Shown here piece after piece: positions 1-6,070 of a DNA stretch of 6,608 bases (positions within the stretch are counted from its first letter, which is position 1; each line of letters begins with the position of its first letter). The notes beneath the pieces were generated by a model. The model was not told the origin of the DNA. It saw only the letters and a program-made list of their open reading frames with translations, and searched no databases. Made by a program: the position numbers and the translations under genes. The DNA is from Actinomycetes bacterium (lineage in GTDB: Bacteria > Actinomycetota > Acidimicrobiia > Acidimicrobiales > Acidimicrobiaceae): NCBI GenBank assembly GCA_021819025.1, contig JAKASN010000109.1:1-6608 (forward strand). Direction: 5' to 3'.

Positions 1-805
1 CTAGTGGTGTTGTAATGCAGCGCACCCAGGGCGTAAGTTCACCCATTCGATAGAGCGTCAAACCCGAAAGGTACCCGCCGGGATCTCGAGCGACCAAGAC
101 GCTGAACGGGGGAGGCACCAGTACGCCGAGCCGTCGCACGATGAGCCAGCCAATCAGGACTCGACCCAGTCGACCGTTGCCATCGGCAAAAGGGTGGATT
201 GACTCAAATTGGGCGTGCAGAATCGCTGCTTGGGTGACGACGTCGGTCGCATCGGCGTTGGCGAACTCGATGAGGTCATCCATGAGAGTCGCCACGAGTT
301 CGTGTGGTGGACCGACGTAGGCGGCCTCGCGAGGCGAACTTCCCCCTACCCAGACCGGGCGATCGCGGTAGGCCCCGATGAGTCCTGGGTCGAACTGGTT
401 CGTGGCATGTTCCATGAGGCGACGGTGCCACTCGAGGAGGGAGGCCACGGTGAGTGGATGCTTTCGAGCAGAGTCAACTGCCGCCGACACGACGGCAAGA
501 TTGTCGGCCACCCACGCTGACGGACCGGCGATCAACGTGGTAATCTCAGCTGCGGCGATCTCTTCGAGCGGAGCGCGGATCTGTTCGAACGCAGAACTCG
601 CGACGCCCTCGAAGCGAAGTAAGAGGCGAGCGAGCGGTTCCCAGGACCGAGGCAAGTGGTCGATGGAGCGCTCGATCGCCGCAATCGCCCTCTCCGTGGC
701 ACGCACGACCGTTTCGGGTAGTTCGACGTCAACGCCCATAAGCGGCGAGGGCACCGAGGCCTTTACCGGGTGCCCTTGCCAATCGATCGTGACTTCGCTG
801 AACAT
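1..805 (-). CDS. Fic-family protein (predicted AMP-transferase), C-terminus off the left edge
   Basis: The frame reads from ATG at 805-803 to the window edge, 268 codons with no stop. Residues 204-212 are HPFADGNGR, followed by Arg215: the full Fic active site HPFx(D/E)GNGRxxR, with the catalytic His and the nucleotide-binding loop. The segment around residues 146-166 (YRDRPVWVGG, then AAYVGPP) matches the Fic flap that positions the target protein. Proteins of this family usually transfer AMP from ATP to a hydroxyl side chain of a target. An N-terminal helix carries SSAFE at residues 70-74, matching the (S/T)xxxE part of the inhibitory helix of class II Fic proteins, although the next residue is Gln rather than the usual Gly or Asn. 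That suggests intramolecular inhibition (inference). The start is supported by AAGGAG four bases upstream. The gene stands alone in what is visible. The missing C-terminus often holds a winged-helix domain in this subfamily, which cannot be checked here. The target is unknown. Confidence 0.93.
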   Translation of the reverse strand, partial: MFSEVTIDWQGHPVKASVPSPLMGVDVELPETVVRATERAIAAIERSIDHLPRSWEPLARLLLRFEGVASSAFEQIRAPLEEIAAAEITTLIAGPSAWVADNLAVVSAAVDSARKHPLTVASLLEWHRRLMEHATNQFDPGLIGAYRDRPVWVGGSSPREAAYVGPPHELVATLMDDLIEFANADATDVVTQAAILHAQFESIHPFADGNGRLGRVLIGWLIVRRLGVLVPPPFSVLVARDPGGYLSGLTLYRMGELTPWVRCITTPL

Positions 806-809
806 CTTG

Positions 810-815
810 CTCCTT
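810..815 (-). promoter_or_regulatory. Ribosome binding site of the fic-like gene
   Basis: On the minus strand AAGGAG lies four bases before the ATG at 805-803. It is a near-consensus Shine-Dalgarno sequence and fixes this start over the internal ATG at codon 23. Confidence 0.7.
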
Positions 816-830
816 GGAAAATAGCTGTCA

Positions 831-863
831 TATTCCAGGGCTAAATCATTAATACTTGGAATA
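831..863. promoter_or_regulatory. Inverted repeat TATTCCA-N19-TGGAATA upstream of fic, possible operator
   Basis: Perfect 7-bp arms sit at 831-837 and 857-863, about 26 bp centre to centre, 26-58 bp before the fic start codon. The interval is AT-rich against GC-rich flanks, as promoters often are. On the minus strand it contains TATTAAT, which could serve as a -10 box, but no convincing -35 is visible. The right arm also lies in a small direct repeat, AATACT-TGG-AATACT (851-865). An operator role is inferred from position and symmetry only. Confidence 0.35.
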
Positions 864-1099
864 CTAGCGTTTTTCCGGCCGGACGGCCGAATTCGCAGAC
901 TCTCGACCAGGCCTTATTGCAGCAGGAAGAATGGGTGCTTCCAAGGCCATCAGCGTCGCGCGCGCCGAGGAGTTGCGATGAAGTTCCTGTTGGGCCAGTT
1001 GGTTCTTATGGTGTGACTCAAGGTCCACCACGAAAGCCCTAGTCATAGCGCGTGTGATGGTAGACTTTCTAGGTCGTCACGTGCTGGCGGTACCCTCGT

Positions 1100-1119
1100 G
1101 GGACTCAACGGGACTCAAC
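1100..1119. repeat. Tandem direct repeat of GGGACTCAAC (2 copies)
   Basis: Two perfect, adjacent copies of a 10-bp unit at 1100-1109 and 1110-1119, in sequence without a recognised gene. This may be a slippage duplication or two adjacent binding sites. Nothing flanking it supports an attachment site. Confidence 0.8.
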
Positions 1120-1263
1120 TTAGTTCTGCAGACAGCAATGCTGACATCAGCGATGGTTTCATCTAGGCGTTGTTGCGGTACTGTATCGGGAAAGACAACA
1201 CTGCCAGTAGATCGCCCACATCGCTGCTCAGGCAATTAGGCACAGTTCTCCCTCGCACGACGA

Positions 1264-1279
1264 GTACCGAAGACGGTAC
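1264..1279 (-). terminator. Possible transcript-end hairpin after the GGDEF-EAL gene
   Basis: A perfect 6-bp stem, GTACCG/CGGTAC, with a four-base loop begins about 60 bases past the stop codon at 1340. On the minus strand it is not followed by a T-run, so it lacks the second element of a classical intrinsic terminator. It could be a 3'-end stabilising hairpin or chance. Confidence 0.25.
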
Positions 1280-1339
1280 GTCCTTGAGCGGGAGACTCCA
1301 TTGCCCCCGAATCGCGGCAAAGCTACCCCAAGCTGGAGC

Positions 1340-3004
1340 TCATCTGTGCGAGAACCACACGGAGTCATCCCAGTTGCGCAATGCTCGCTTTTCGATCTCT
1401 GCCAGTGCATCCGCTGGGACCGCAGGAGAGAAGAGGTAGCCCTGGCCGAGCTCACATCCCAAGTAGCGCAGGCGTGCAAGCTGATCTTGGGTCTCGACTC
1501 CCTCGGCGAGTACCGTCATATCGAGTACGTGGCAACGCGATACTATTGCTTCGAGCAAGCGGACCGCATGAGGGGCGGCACGGGGCGGGCTCACGAAGCT
1601 GCGGTCGATCTTGATGATCTTCGGGCGCAACATCGCTAAGTATGATAGTGAGGAATAACCAGTGCCGAAGTCGTCTAGAGCTACGGCGACCCCAAGAAGC
1701 TGGAGGTGCTCGATCGCGCCAACCGCCAACTTGACGTCCGACAGCGCAATACTCTCGGTGATCTCTAGCACCAGGCGCTCCGGCGCAAGATCGCTCAAGG
1801 CAAGTACCCCCTTGATCGCCGCCGATAAGTTCGGGTCAAGGAACTGGCGCGCCGATAGGTTGACCGCGACATAAGGGGCACCGCGACGGGCACCCTTCAC
1901 CTCCCACGTCGCAGCTTGTCTAATCGACTCGCGAAGCGCGAAATCGCCCAGCTTGAGGATGAGATCGCTCTGTTCGGCCAGCGGGATGAAGACATCGGGG
2001 GCCACCAATCCCCGCTCGGGGTGCCGCCAGCGCATCAGCGCTTCATAGCCCACGATGTCGCCCGCAGCAAGGTCCACGATGGGTTGGTAGTGCATCGCGA
2101 TCTCGCCGCGGTCGAGCGCATGGGCGAGGTCCTGGACAAGCATGAAACGGCTGGAACTCCGCTCGCGCATTTCCGGGTGAAACAGCACCCAACGAGCCTT
2201 GCCCTGGCGCTTCGCTTCATACATAGCCGTATCGACATCCTGGATGAGCGCCCCCCAGTCCTTGACACCCCCGGCGTCGCACACCGCGCCGATGCTCGCG
2301 CTTTGTTCAACTACAACTCCAGCGATGAGGAACGGCTCCGCGAAGGTGCCGAGCAGTCGTTGTGCTACCGCCTCAGCCTCGTCAGAGGTGTTCAGCCCCT
2401 CGGCGAAATAGGCGAACTCGTCACCTCCAAGGCGGGACAAGGCATCCGAGGGACGGGCAACTTCCTCAAGGCGGTGTGCCAACGCTACGAGCAGTTGATC
2501 TCCGATATCGCGTCCAAGGGTGTCGTTCACCCCTTTGAAGTTGTCAAGATCCAATAAAAATAGCGCGCCACGGCCATCATGGAGAGCGGCCCGCTCTTGG
2601 GTCTGGGCCATCCGATCTTGGAAAAGCACCTGGTTTGGCAGGCCGGTAAGCGAGTCGTGCAGAGCCTGGTGGGAAAGCTCGGCGCGGAGATTGCTCTCCT
2701 GGGTGATGTCGCGGATGGCAGCGATGATATGCCGTGGCGCATCGGCGTCGTCTTGGAAAATCCGAGTCTGGACATCGCCGTAGATCACGTGGCCATCCTT
2801 GTGCAGGAAGCGCTTGGTATAGCCAACCTGATCGACCTCCCCTGTTATTAGGCGGCGGTTCATCTCGCTGGTGAGAAAATGGTCCTCGGGGTGGGTAAAT
2901 GCCATAAGATCTCGGCCCAACAGCTCGGTGTTCGCGTACCCGAGCATTTCGCAGTAAGAGCGGTTAACATCGACCAGGCTTCCCTGCAGATCAGCTATAG
3001 CCAT
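1340..3004 (-). CDS. PAS-GGDEF-EAL cyclic-di-GMP enzyme (C-terminal part of a split gene)
   Basis: A 554-residue frame with a PAS/PAC domain at about 1-102, a GGDEF domain (DSLTGLPN from about 117) at about 112-275, and an EAL domain at about 295-540. GGDEF makes cyclic di-GMP from two GTP and EAL cleaves it to pGpG. The GGDEF motif is exact at 193-197, with the inhibitory I-site R184xxD187 five residues before it. The EAL domain keeps all expected catalytic and metal positions: Gln307, Glu321 (EAL), Asn382, Glu414, Asp444-Asp445 in DDFGTGYSS, Lys465, Glu501 and Gln521. Both activities are therefore predicted possible. The given ATG lies at the first strand of the PAS fold and has no clear ribosome binding site. 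The same frame runs upstream without a break to a TAA at 3092-3094, and those 29 codons encode the missing start of the PAS domain (SERRFRLAFEN) and a helical linker. It was almost certainly one protein with the membrane-PAS gene upstream. Confidence 0.93.
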   Translation of the reverse strand: MAIADLQGSLVDVNRSYCEMLGYANTELLGRDLMAFTHPEDHFLTSEMNRRLITGEVDQVGYTKRFLHKDGHVIYGDVQTRIFQDDADAPRHIIAAIRDITQESNLRAELSHQALHDSLTGLPNQVLFQDRMAQTQERAALHDGRGALFLLDLDNFKGVNDTLGRDIGDQLLVALAHRLEEVARPSDALSRLGGDEFAYFAEGLNTSDEAEAVAQRLLGTFAEPFLIAGVVVEQSASIGAVCDAGGVKDWGALIQDVDTAMYEAKRQGKARWVLFHPEMRERSSSRFMLVQDLAHALDRGEIAMHYQPIVDLAAGDIVGYEALMRWRHPERGLVAPDVFIPLAEQSDLILKLGDFALRESIRQAATWEVKGARRGAPYVAVNLSARQFLDPNLSAAIKGVLALSDLAPERLVLEITESIALSDVKLAVGAIEHLQLLGVAVALDDFGTGYSSLSYLAMLRPKIIKIDRSFVSPPRAAPHAVRLLEAIVSRCHVLDMTVLAEGVETQDQLARLRYLGCELGQGYLFSPAVPADALAEIEKRALRNWDDSVWFSHR

Positions 3005-3091
3005 ACTTGCGGTGTTATTCTCGAACGCGAGGCGAAAGCGGCGCTCACTCTTAGTAAGAGCTCTACTAGCTTCAGCCTCGACTTTGGTGGC

Positions 3092-3094
3092 TTA
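3092..3094 (-). other. In-frame TAA stop interrupting the membrane-PAS-PAS-GGDEF-EAL frame
   Basis: The minus-strand codons run CGG TAA GCC ACC AAA GTC. Both sides are in the same frame and both encode charged, helical linker sequence (EAER, then ATKVEAEAS). A single C-to-T change from CAA (Gln) would create this stop; Glu or Lys are also one base away. No ATG, GTG or TTG codon occurs in frame until the ATG at 3004. Confidence 0.85.
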
Positions 3095-3946
3095 CCGCTC
3101 AGCTTCAGTGCGGCGGTGCTCCGCAGCGACTCGGGCGCTGTCGTCGCGGATCATCGCGACGACCAGGGAAGTTTCCTCAAAGGCGAGCGGGGTAAGAGCA
3201 ATGTCGACAGGCAGCTGGATACCATCTTTGCGCAACAGCGCAAGGTCTAGACGTGTTCCATGTGGTCGGATCAGCGTCTTGCTCGCGAATCGGTCCCGCT
3301 GGCCGACATGGCGACTACGCTCTCGCAATGGCACCAGCATCTCGACTGGCTGGCTAACGAGCTCGTCCTTCCCATAGCCAGAGAGCATCTCAAGGCGTTC
3401 GTTCGCATAGCGCATTGAACCTTTCGCGTCGACTAGGCAAATGCCATAGGGCAACGCCTCCAACAGCCGCCGCCAGGAGAGCGGGTGGCCTTCGAAGTAA
3501 TTCACTATGCGTGCGCTCTCGGCGGTAAGCAGCTGTCGGCCAAGGCTTCGCTCAGTCTCGAAGCGATAGCCAAGTAGGACTGCGGTAATGACCACAACGG
3601 CGAAGGTACTCCATGCCCCCCAGAGTTCTGTGCCGGTGTGTCGGAGGAGTATCTCCGAAGGCGCTAGGACCACGATGCCGACAAGCGCAGTACCGAGCGA
3701 TCCCACCAGGCCAAAGGTCATACCAGCGTAGACGACTGGGACGAACAGCAGCAAAATCCATATGAAATCCGGAATCGGGATTATCGCGCGATCCTCGGCA
3801 AGGTCGGCGCCGAGATGAACCAAAAAGACCGCTGCCACCATGGTTTGAGCGACCCAGAAGCGGCGGTCTGAGAGCGGGGGTCGTGCGAGATTGGCAACCA
3901 TCTCCCTGCCTACCAAGCCCGCAGCACCCCGAACGGTTTTGCTCAC
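3092..3946 (-). CDS. Membrane-anchored PAS sensor (N-terminal part of the split GGDEF-EAL gene)
   Basis: A 284-residue protein with four predicted membrane helices at about 30-49, 60-78, 80-98 and 110-127. A short helical linker leads to a PAS domain at about 160-270 (ALPYGICLVDAKG at the start, LRKDG then PVDIALTPL near the end). It then ends at TAA in a charged helix (EHRRTEAER). The membrane part resembles the four-helix sensor region of KdpD/DUF4118-type proteins, but that is a style match only. Start: GTG at 3946-3944, preceded by AAGGTGA seven bases upstream; an in-frame TGA lies just before it, so no earlier start is possible. The frame continues past the TAA into a second PAS, then GGDEF and EAL, so the full protein was about 868 residues. 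By itself this product would be a membrane PAS protein with no output domain. If TAA is read through or is a sequencing error, this is the sensor of one enzyme. Confidence 0.85.
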   Translation of the reverse strand: MSKTVRGAAGLVGREMVANLARPPLSDRRFWVAQTMVAAVFLVHLGADLAEDRAIIPIPDFIWILLLFVPVVYAGMTFGLVGSLGTALVGIVVLAPSEILLRHTGTELWGAWSTFAVVVITAVLLGYRFETERSLGRQLLTAESARIVNYFEGHPLSWRRLLEALPYGICLVDAKGSMRYANERLEMLSGYGKDELVSQPVEMLVPLRERSRHVGQRDRFASKTLIRPHGTRLDLALLRKDGIQLPVDIALTPLAFEETSLVVAMIRDDSARVAAEHRRTEAER

Positions 3947-3952
3947 ATTCGT

Positions 3953-3959
3953 TCACCTT
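3953..3959 (-). promoter_or_regulatory. Ribosome binding site deciding the GTG start of the membrane-PAS gene
   Basis: AAGGTGA on the minus strand, about seven bases before GTG 3946. An overlapping ATG one base out of frame is followed at once by TGA, so it is not the start. Confidence 0.5.
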
Positions 3960-4075
3960 GGTCTGCATCCATGCAGCCCAATAAGGTCCCGGTGACATCT
4001 AGCTCGTCACAAACCACGCCTGCCACCGTAACATATCCGTGAAACCGATGGGGAGGCGAGTAGGACATCTGAAAC

Positions 4076-4152
4076 GCCTATGTAGGCTGTAGTCGACACT
4101 ACCCGGGGCATTTTTTAGCGGCCGCTCAGGATAGCAGCTGAGTCGCGCTATC
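4076..4152. repeat. Cluster of short palindromes and a T-run
   Basis: Within 77 bases there are four symmetric elements: GCCTA-TG-TAGGC (4076-4087), GTAGT-CGAC-ACTAC (4089-4102), the 10-bp palindrome AGCGGCCGCT (4117-4126), and GATAGC-N11-GCTATC (4130-4152). A run of six T lies at 4111-4116, after CCCGGGG. Read on the plus strand, the second hairpin plus the T-run is a poor terminator, because eight bases separate them. It could also be a transposon end or regulatory sites; no matching inverted copy was found on the far side of the transposase. Confidence 0.4.
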
Positions 4153-4280
4153 GGCGGCGGTGCCAGGGGATCTAGGCTGGTTTTCTGAAGATCATTCTTA
4201 TCAAGACTCCCAAGTTTTCCACCTATTGAGTGGATGTGGCGCTAATCTCTAGCAGGGCGCGCGTTTGATGAGGGGTGATC

Positions 4281-4780
4281 GTGATCGATCTCCCTGGTTT
4301 CATGGAACGCTTCTCTAGTGAGTGAGGTGCGAAGTGCACCTCATCCAACTGCGCTGGAAGGAGCGATTCCGATGTCCGAGATGCGAAGGCATTGAGTTCA
4401 TGCTGGTACGGTCGACTCGCTGCCGCGATGCCGAGAAGCGGGTACCTCTGTTGGTGTGCAAATCCTGTCACCGCCAAACATCGGTAACCTCGGGTACGAT
4501 CTTTCACAAGAGCAAGGTCCCTCTCACCAAGTGGTCCCCAGCAGCGTATCTGGTTTCCATCGACAAATGCGGAATTTCAGCTACCACCTTGGGCCGACAC
4601 CTGAGTGTCGTCTCCTATTGGAGCGCCTGGCTGATGCTGAATAAGCTCCGCAAAGCGATGTCGGAACGCAATTCCATCTACAAGCTCGATGGAGACGTTC
4701 ATCTCGCCGAGTTCTTCCTTGGTGGCATAAGCCATGGAGCAGGAAACGGGGCAGCGCCACCTCACGTAGTACCGTCATGA
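4281..4780 (+). pseudogene. IS1595-family transposase, frameshifted and truncated
   Basis: The gene starts at GTG 4281 with AGGGG five bases upstream and encodes IDLPGFMERFSSE before a TGA at 4323-4325. From 4322 the frame one base back continues as CEVHLIQLRW, exactly what should follow in this family, so one base has been lost. The second frame holds a zinc ribbon (CPRC, then CKSC, about 25 residues apart), the family signature SVTSGTIF, a helix-turn-helix (ISATTLGRHLSV), and the start of the DDE nuclease domain, LDGDVHLAEFFLGG. In active members this last stretch is close to G-x-VEVDETYxGG; here the catalytic Asp is Ala (codon GCC). The frame ends at TGA 4778-4780 after a GGxxxGxGNGAA-like segment, about half the usual length. 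Fragments such as APVFIAL in other frames up to about 4867 may be eroded remains. Transposition activity is not expected. Element ends were not found. Confidence 0.85.
4323..4343. repeat. 8-bp hairpin at the transposase frameshift
   Basis: TGAGGTGC (4323-4330) and GCACCTCA (4336-4343) form a perfect stem with loop GAAGT, starting exactly where the reading frame changes. Hairpins favour replication slippage, so it may have caused the lost base; see findings for the alternative. Confidence 0.6.
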
Positions 4781-5067
4781 TCGTCGTGCCTCTCACCGGG
4801 AGGCGCCTGTGTTTATTGCTTTATCGAACTTGTCGGTTTATGTCAAACTTAACATAAGCAGGCAAGTGGAACTATGACATTGGCACGCGAACTGACACGA
4901 AAATCAGCCACTCTTCGGAGTAGATTACTCAATGTTTTTTCGTAACGGATCCTAAGCCGAAGATCTCCAAGGGCGGCCTCAGTTACTGGTAGGAAGCCCG
5001 CTGCTTTGCCGGAAGTGAAGATCTCTGCCAAAAAGAACCTGGTAATTCGCGATACGCCTGCTATCGG
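4781..5067. other. Interval between the transposase relic and the nucleotidyltransferase stop
   Basis: No supported gene. The first part (to about 4867) may be eroded transposase sequence in shifted frames. A TTATGT-N8-ACATAA inverted repeat lies at 4838-4857. A minus-strand frame (4849-5031, TTG start) looks protein-like in composition but matches no family I know and lacks a ribosome binding site. Confidence 0.4.
5030..5066 (-). terminator. Weak terminator candidate after the two-gene operon
   Basis: Just past the stop at 5068, the minus strand has CGATA-N7-TATCG (5066-5050), and a five-T run follows 15 bases later (5034-5030). The stem is short and the T-run distant, so this is only a candidate. 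Confidence 0.25.
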
Positions 5068-5718
5068 CTAACGACCCAAGGATGGACCGCGGCGGTGGTA
5101 ATCCGAGGCTTGAGGTCCCTCCGGCCCCTGAAGCTGCGATCTTGCCGCCAATTCGCTTTCGATCTTGGCAAAACGGCCAAGGATGCGCTCGCGCAATGAA
5201 GTGAGTTCTGCCGGAGACAGACTCGGCATCCTGGTACTGAGGCCAAGCACCACATCCTTCTCTACCAATTCGTACTCGATCATGGCGTCAAGGAACGGCC
5301 CGTCTTTTGGGCGGTTGGCGACGGCCTTGGCAATGAAGAGATCCGCAGGGTGCATGCAGTAGCCCATGACGCCGTTGGTGTTTTCATTCACCAGCGGATA
5401 GCACCGTGACTGCCACCCCTCCGGCGCCTTGGCTGTTTCCATCGAGACCCCCTGAGCGTAGACGCCGAAGCTCTCGTGAAAATAGGATTCCTCGCCCAGC
5501 ACGCCATCGATGAGGTCCGATTTCCCCTCGTTGTTGTCGATGGGGATGATGTCCGCCTCTGTAGACATGGTGAGGACGGTCGGCCACTGCCGGGGTGGAT
5601 TTCCGGCGTACTTCTTGAGCCACGGCAATAAGGACTGGCTCCCGATGACCAGCACCTCTTTATCCCCCAGAATTGCCCCGGACGAGCGGATCAGGTGTTC
5701 GAGTTGTTCTTCGGTCAT
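5068..5718 (-). CDS. DUF6036-like predicted nucleotidyltransferase (toxin-like, AbiEii-related fold)
   Basis: A 216-residue protein from ATG 5718. Features of a small nucleotidyltransferase fold are visible: IGSQSL at about 25-30 (the Gly-Ser of the NTP-binding turn), STEADI at 52-57 where the first acidic metal ligand is expected, SDLIDG at 67-72, and HPADLFIAKAVANRPKD at 123-139, matching the DLxxxK...R region of this group. From memory, the stretch SDLIDGxxGE...F(H)ESFGVYAQGV...PEGWQ...NENTNGVxGYCMHPADL is typical of proteins labelled DUF6036. The second acidic residue of the usual DxD pair is not obvious (ADII), so catalysis is uncertain. The start overlaps the upstream stop as ATGA, indicating translational coupling; an ATG three codons earlier (5727) is also possible but has a badly spaced ribosome binding site. 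Likely role: nucleotidyl transfer to RNA or protein as the toxin half of a two-gene module (inference). Confidence 0.78.
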   Translation of the reverse strand: MTEEQLEHLIRSSGAILGDKEVLVIGSQSLLPWLKKYAGNPPRQWPTVLTMSTEADIIPIDNNEGKSDLIDGVLGEESYFHESFGVYAQGVSMETAKAPEGWQSRCYPLVNENTNGVMGYCMHPADLFIAKAVANRPKDGPFLDAMIEYELVEKDVVLGLSTRMPSLSPAELTSLRERILGRFAKIESELAARSQLQGPEGPQASDYHRRGPSLGR

Positions 5719-6050
5719 GCTGCCCATTCCGTCTCGAAGGCTCGCAATGCCGCGGTGCGTTCTTTTTGGGTAAGTACTCCCGGAAACGGAGAGCTGGCCC
5801 GCATCTCGATGGCGTGCTGATCGCCCGAGAGCATTAGAGTGTAGAGGTTGCCTAATGATTCCTCGGATATCAAAGCCGCGTCAAGCCTCGCGACCCATTC
5901 CGCCAGCCATATGTCTTCTGGCCGCTCGGCAGAGAAGTGGGCAGCCCACTCCCTTGCCCGCCGCAAATAAATTCGCGGGTCATCGGATTCTGATATCTTC
6001 GCCTCGATTGCCCTGAATAGGGCGAGACTCTTTGCGTCCTGTCGCTGCAT
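5715..6050 (-). CDS. Small helical protein, partner of the DUF6036-like gene (antitoxin-like)
   Basis: A 111-residue, acidic, mostly helical protein without membrane segments. Its C-terminal third, RASSPFPGVLTQKERTAALRAF, resembles a conserved (N/S)SPFxGVL-x-x-ER ending that I recall from small proteins encoded directly before DUF6036 genes; this is recollection, not a search. The middle (IWLAEWVARLDA, then LYTLMLSGDQHAIEMR) fits that family, in which a Trp-rich helix is followed by a short repeat region. It is the first gene of the operon: GAGAGAGGG lies six bases before the ATG, a promoter lies just upstream, and its TGA overlaps the next ATG. First position, small size and the inverted repeat in its promoter fit an antitoxin that also represses the operon, but no classical DNA-binding motif is obvious. 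Confidence 0.72.
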   Translation of the reverse strand: MQRQDAKSLALFRAIEAKISESDDPRIYLRRAREWAAHFSAERPEDIWLAEWVARLDAALISEESLGNLYTLMLSGDQHAIEMRASSPFPGVLTQKERTAALRAFETEWAA

Positions 6051-6070
6051 GAAATGCCCTCTCTCAATGC

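Larger units (their letters stand above)
806..1339. other. Gene-poor interval between the fic start and the GGDEF-EAL stop
   Basis: About 530 bases with no coding region I can support. Open frames of about 60 codons exist on both strands (minus 864-1046, plus 1054-1239), but they lack ribosome binding sites and resemble no family I know. It holds the fic upstream region, a GC-rich hairpin at 873-891, a tandem 10-bp repeat at 1100-1119, a GCTGA-CA-TCAGC palindrome near 1140-1151, and a hairpin at 1264-1279. No tRNA-like clover-leaf or integrase site was found. Confidence 0.5.
3947..4280. other. Intergenic region between the c-di-GMP gene and the transposase relic
   Basis: The two flanking genes diverge, so both promoters should lie here, but I cannot name a confident -35/-10 pair. 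No coding frame has family resemblance. The main content is the palindrome cluster at 4076-4152. I looked for the conserved bases of a cyclic-di-GMP riboswitch on the minus strand and did not find them. Confidence 0.5.

Noticed and set aside
873..891. GC-rich hairpin near the fic upstream region as a terminator
   Set aside because: It is not followed by a T-run on either strand in the proper position; the neighbouring A/T run is on the wrong side.
864..1046. 60-aa minus-strand frame just upstream of fic, as a possible antitoxin
   Set aside because: No ribosome binding site, no recognised fold, and a stop about 58 bases before fic with an AT-rich promoter-like stretch between; class II Fic proteins usually carry their inhibitory helix internally, as seen here.
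1916..2557. 213-aa open frame on the plus strand
   Set aside because: It lies fully opposite the GGDEF-EAL coding region, whose conserved motifs prove the minus strand; it shows no family resemblance.
3552..3998. 148-aa minus-strand frame starting at 3998
   Set aside because: It overlaps the membrane-PAS gene out of frame, is rich in Arg, Gly and Pro like a shadow frame, and lacks membrane or PAS features.
3947..4280. Cyclic-di-GMP riboswitch upstream of the GGDEF-EAL gene
   Set aside because: I could not find the conserved core bases or the tetraloop-receptor pairing of the GEMM classes on the minus strand.
4223..4507. 94-aa minus-strand frame opposite the transposase
   Set aside because: It is antisense to a recognisable zinc-ribbon transposase; no motif of its own.
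4849..5031. 60-aa minus-strand frame with TTG start
   Set aside because: Plausible composition but no ribosome binding site, no family match and no conserved motif; kept only as a note in the interval entry.
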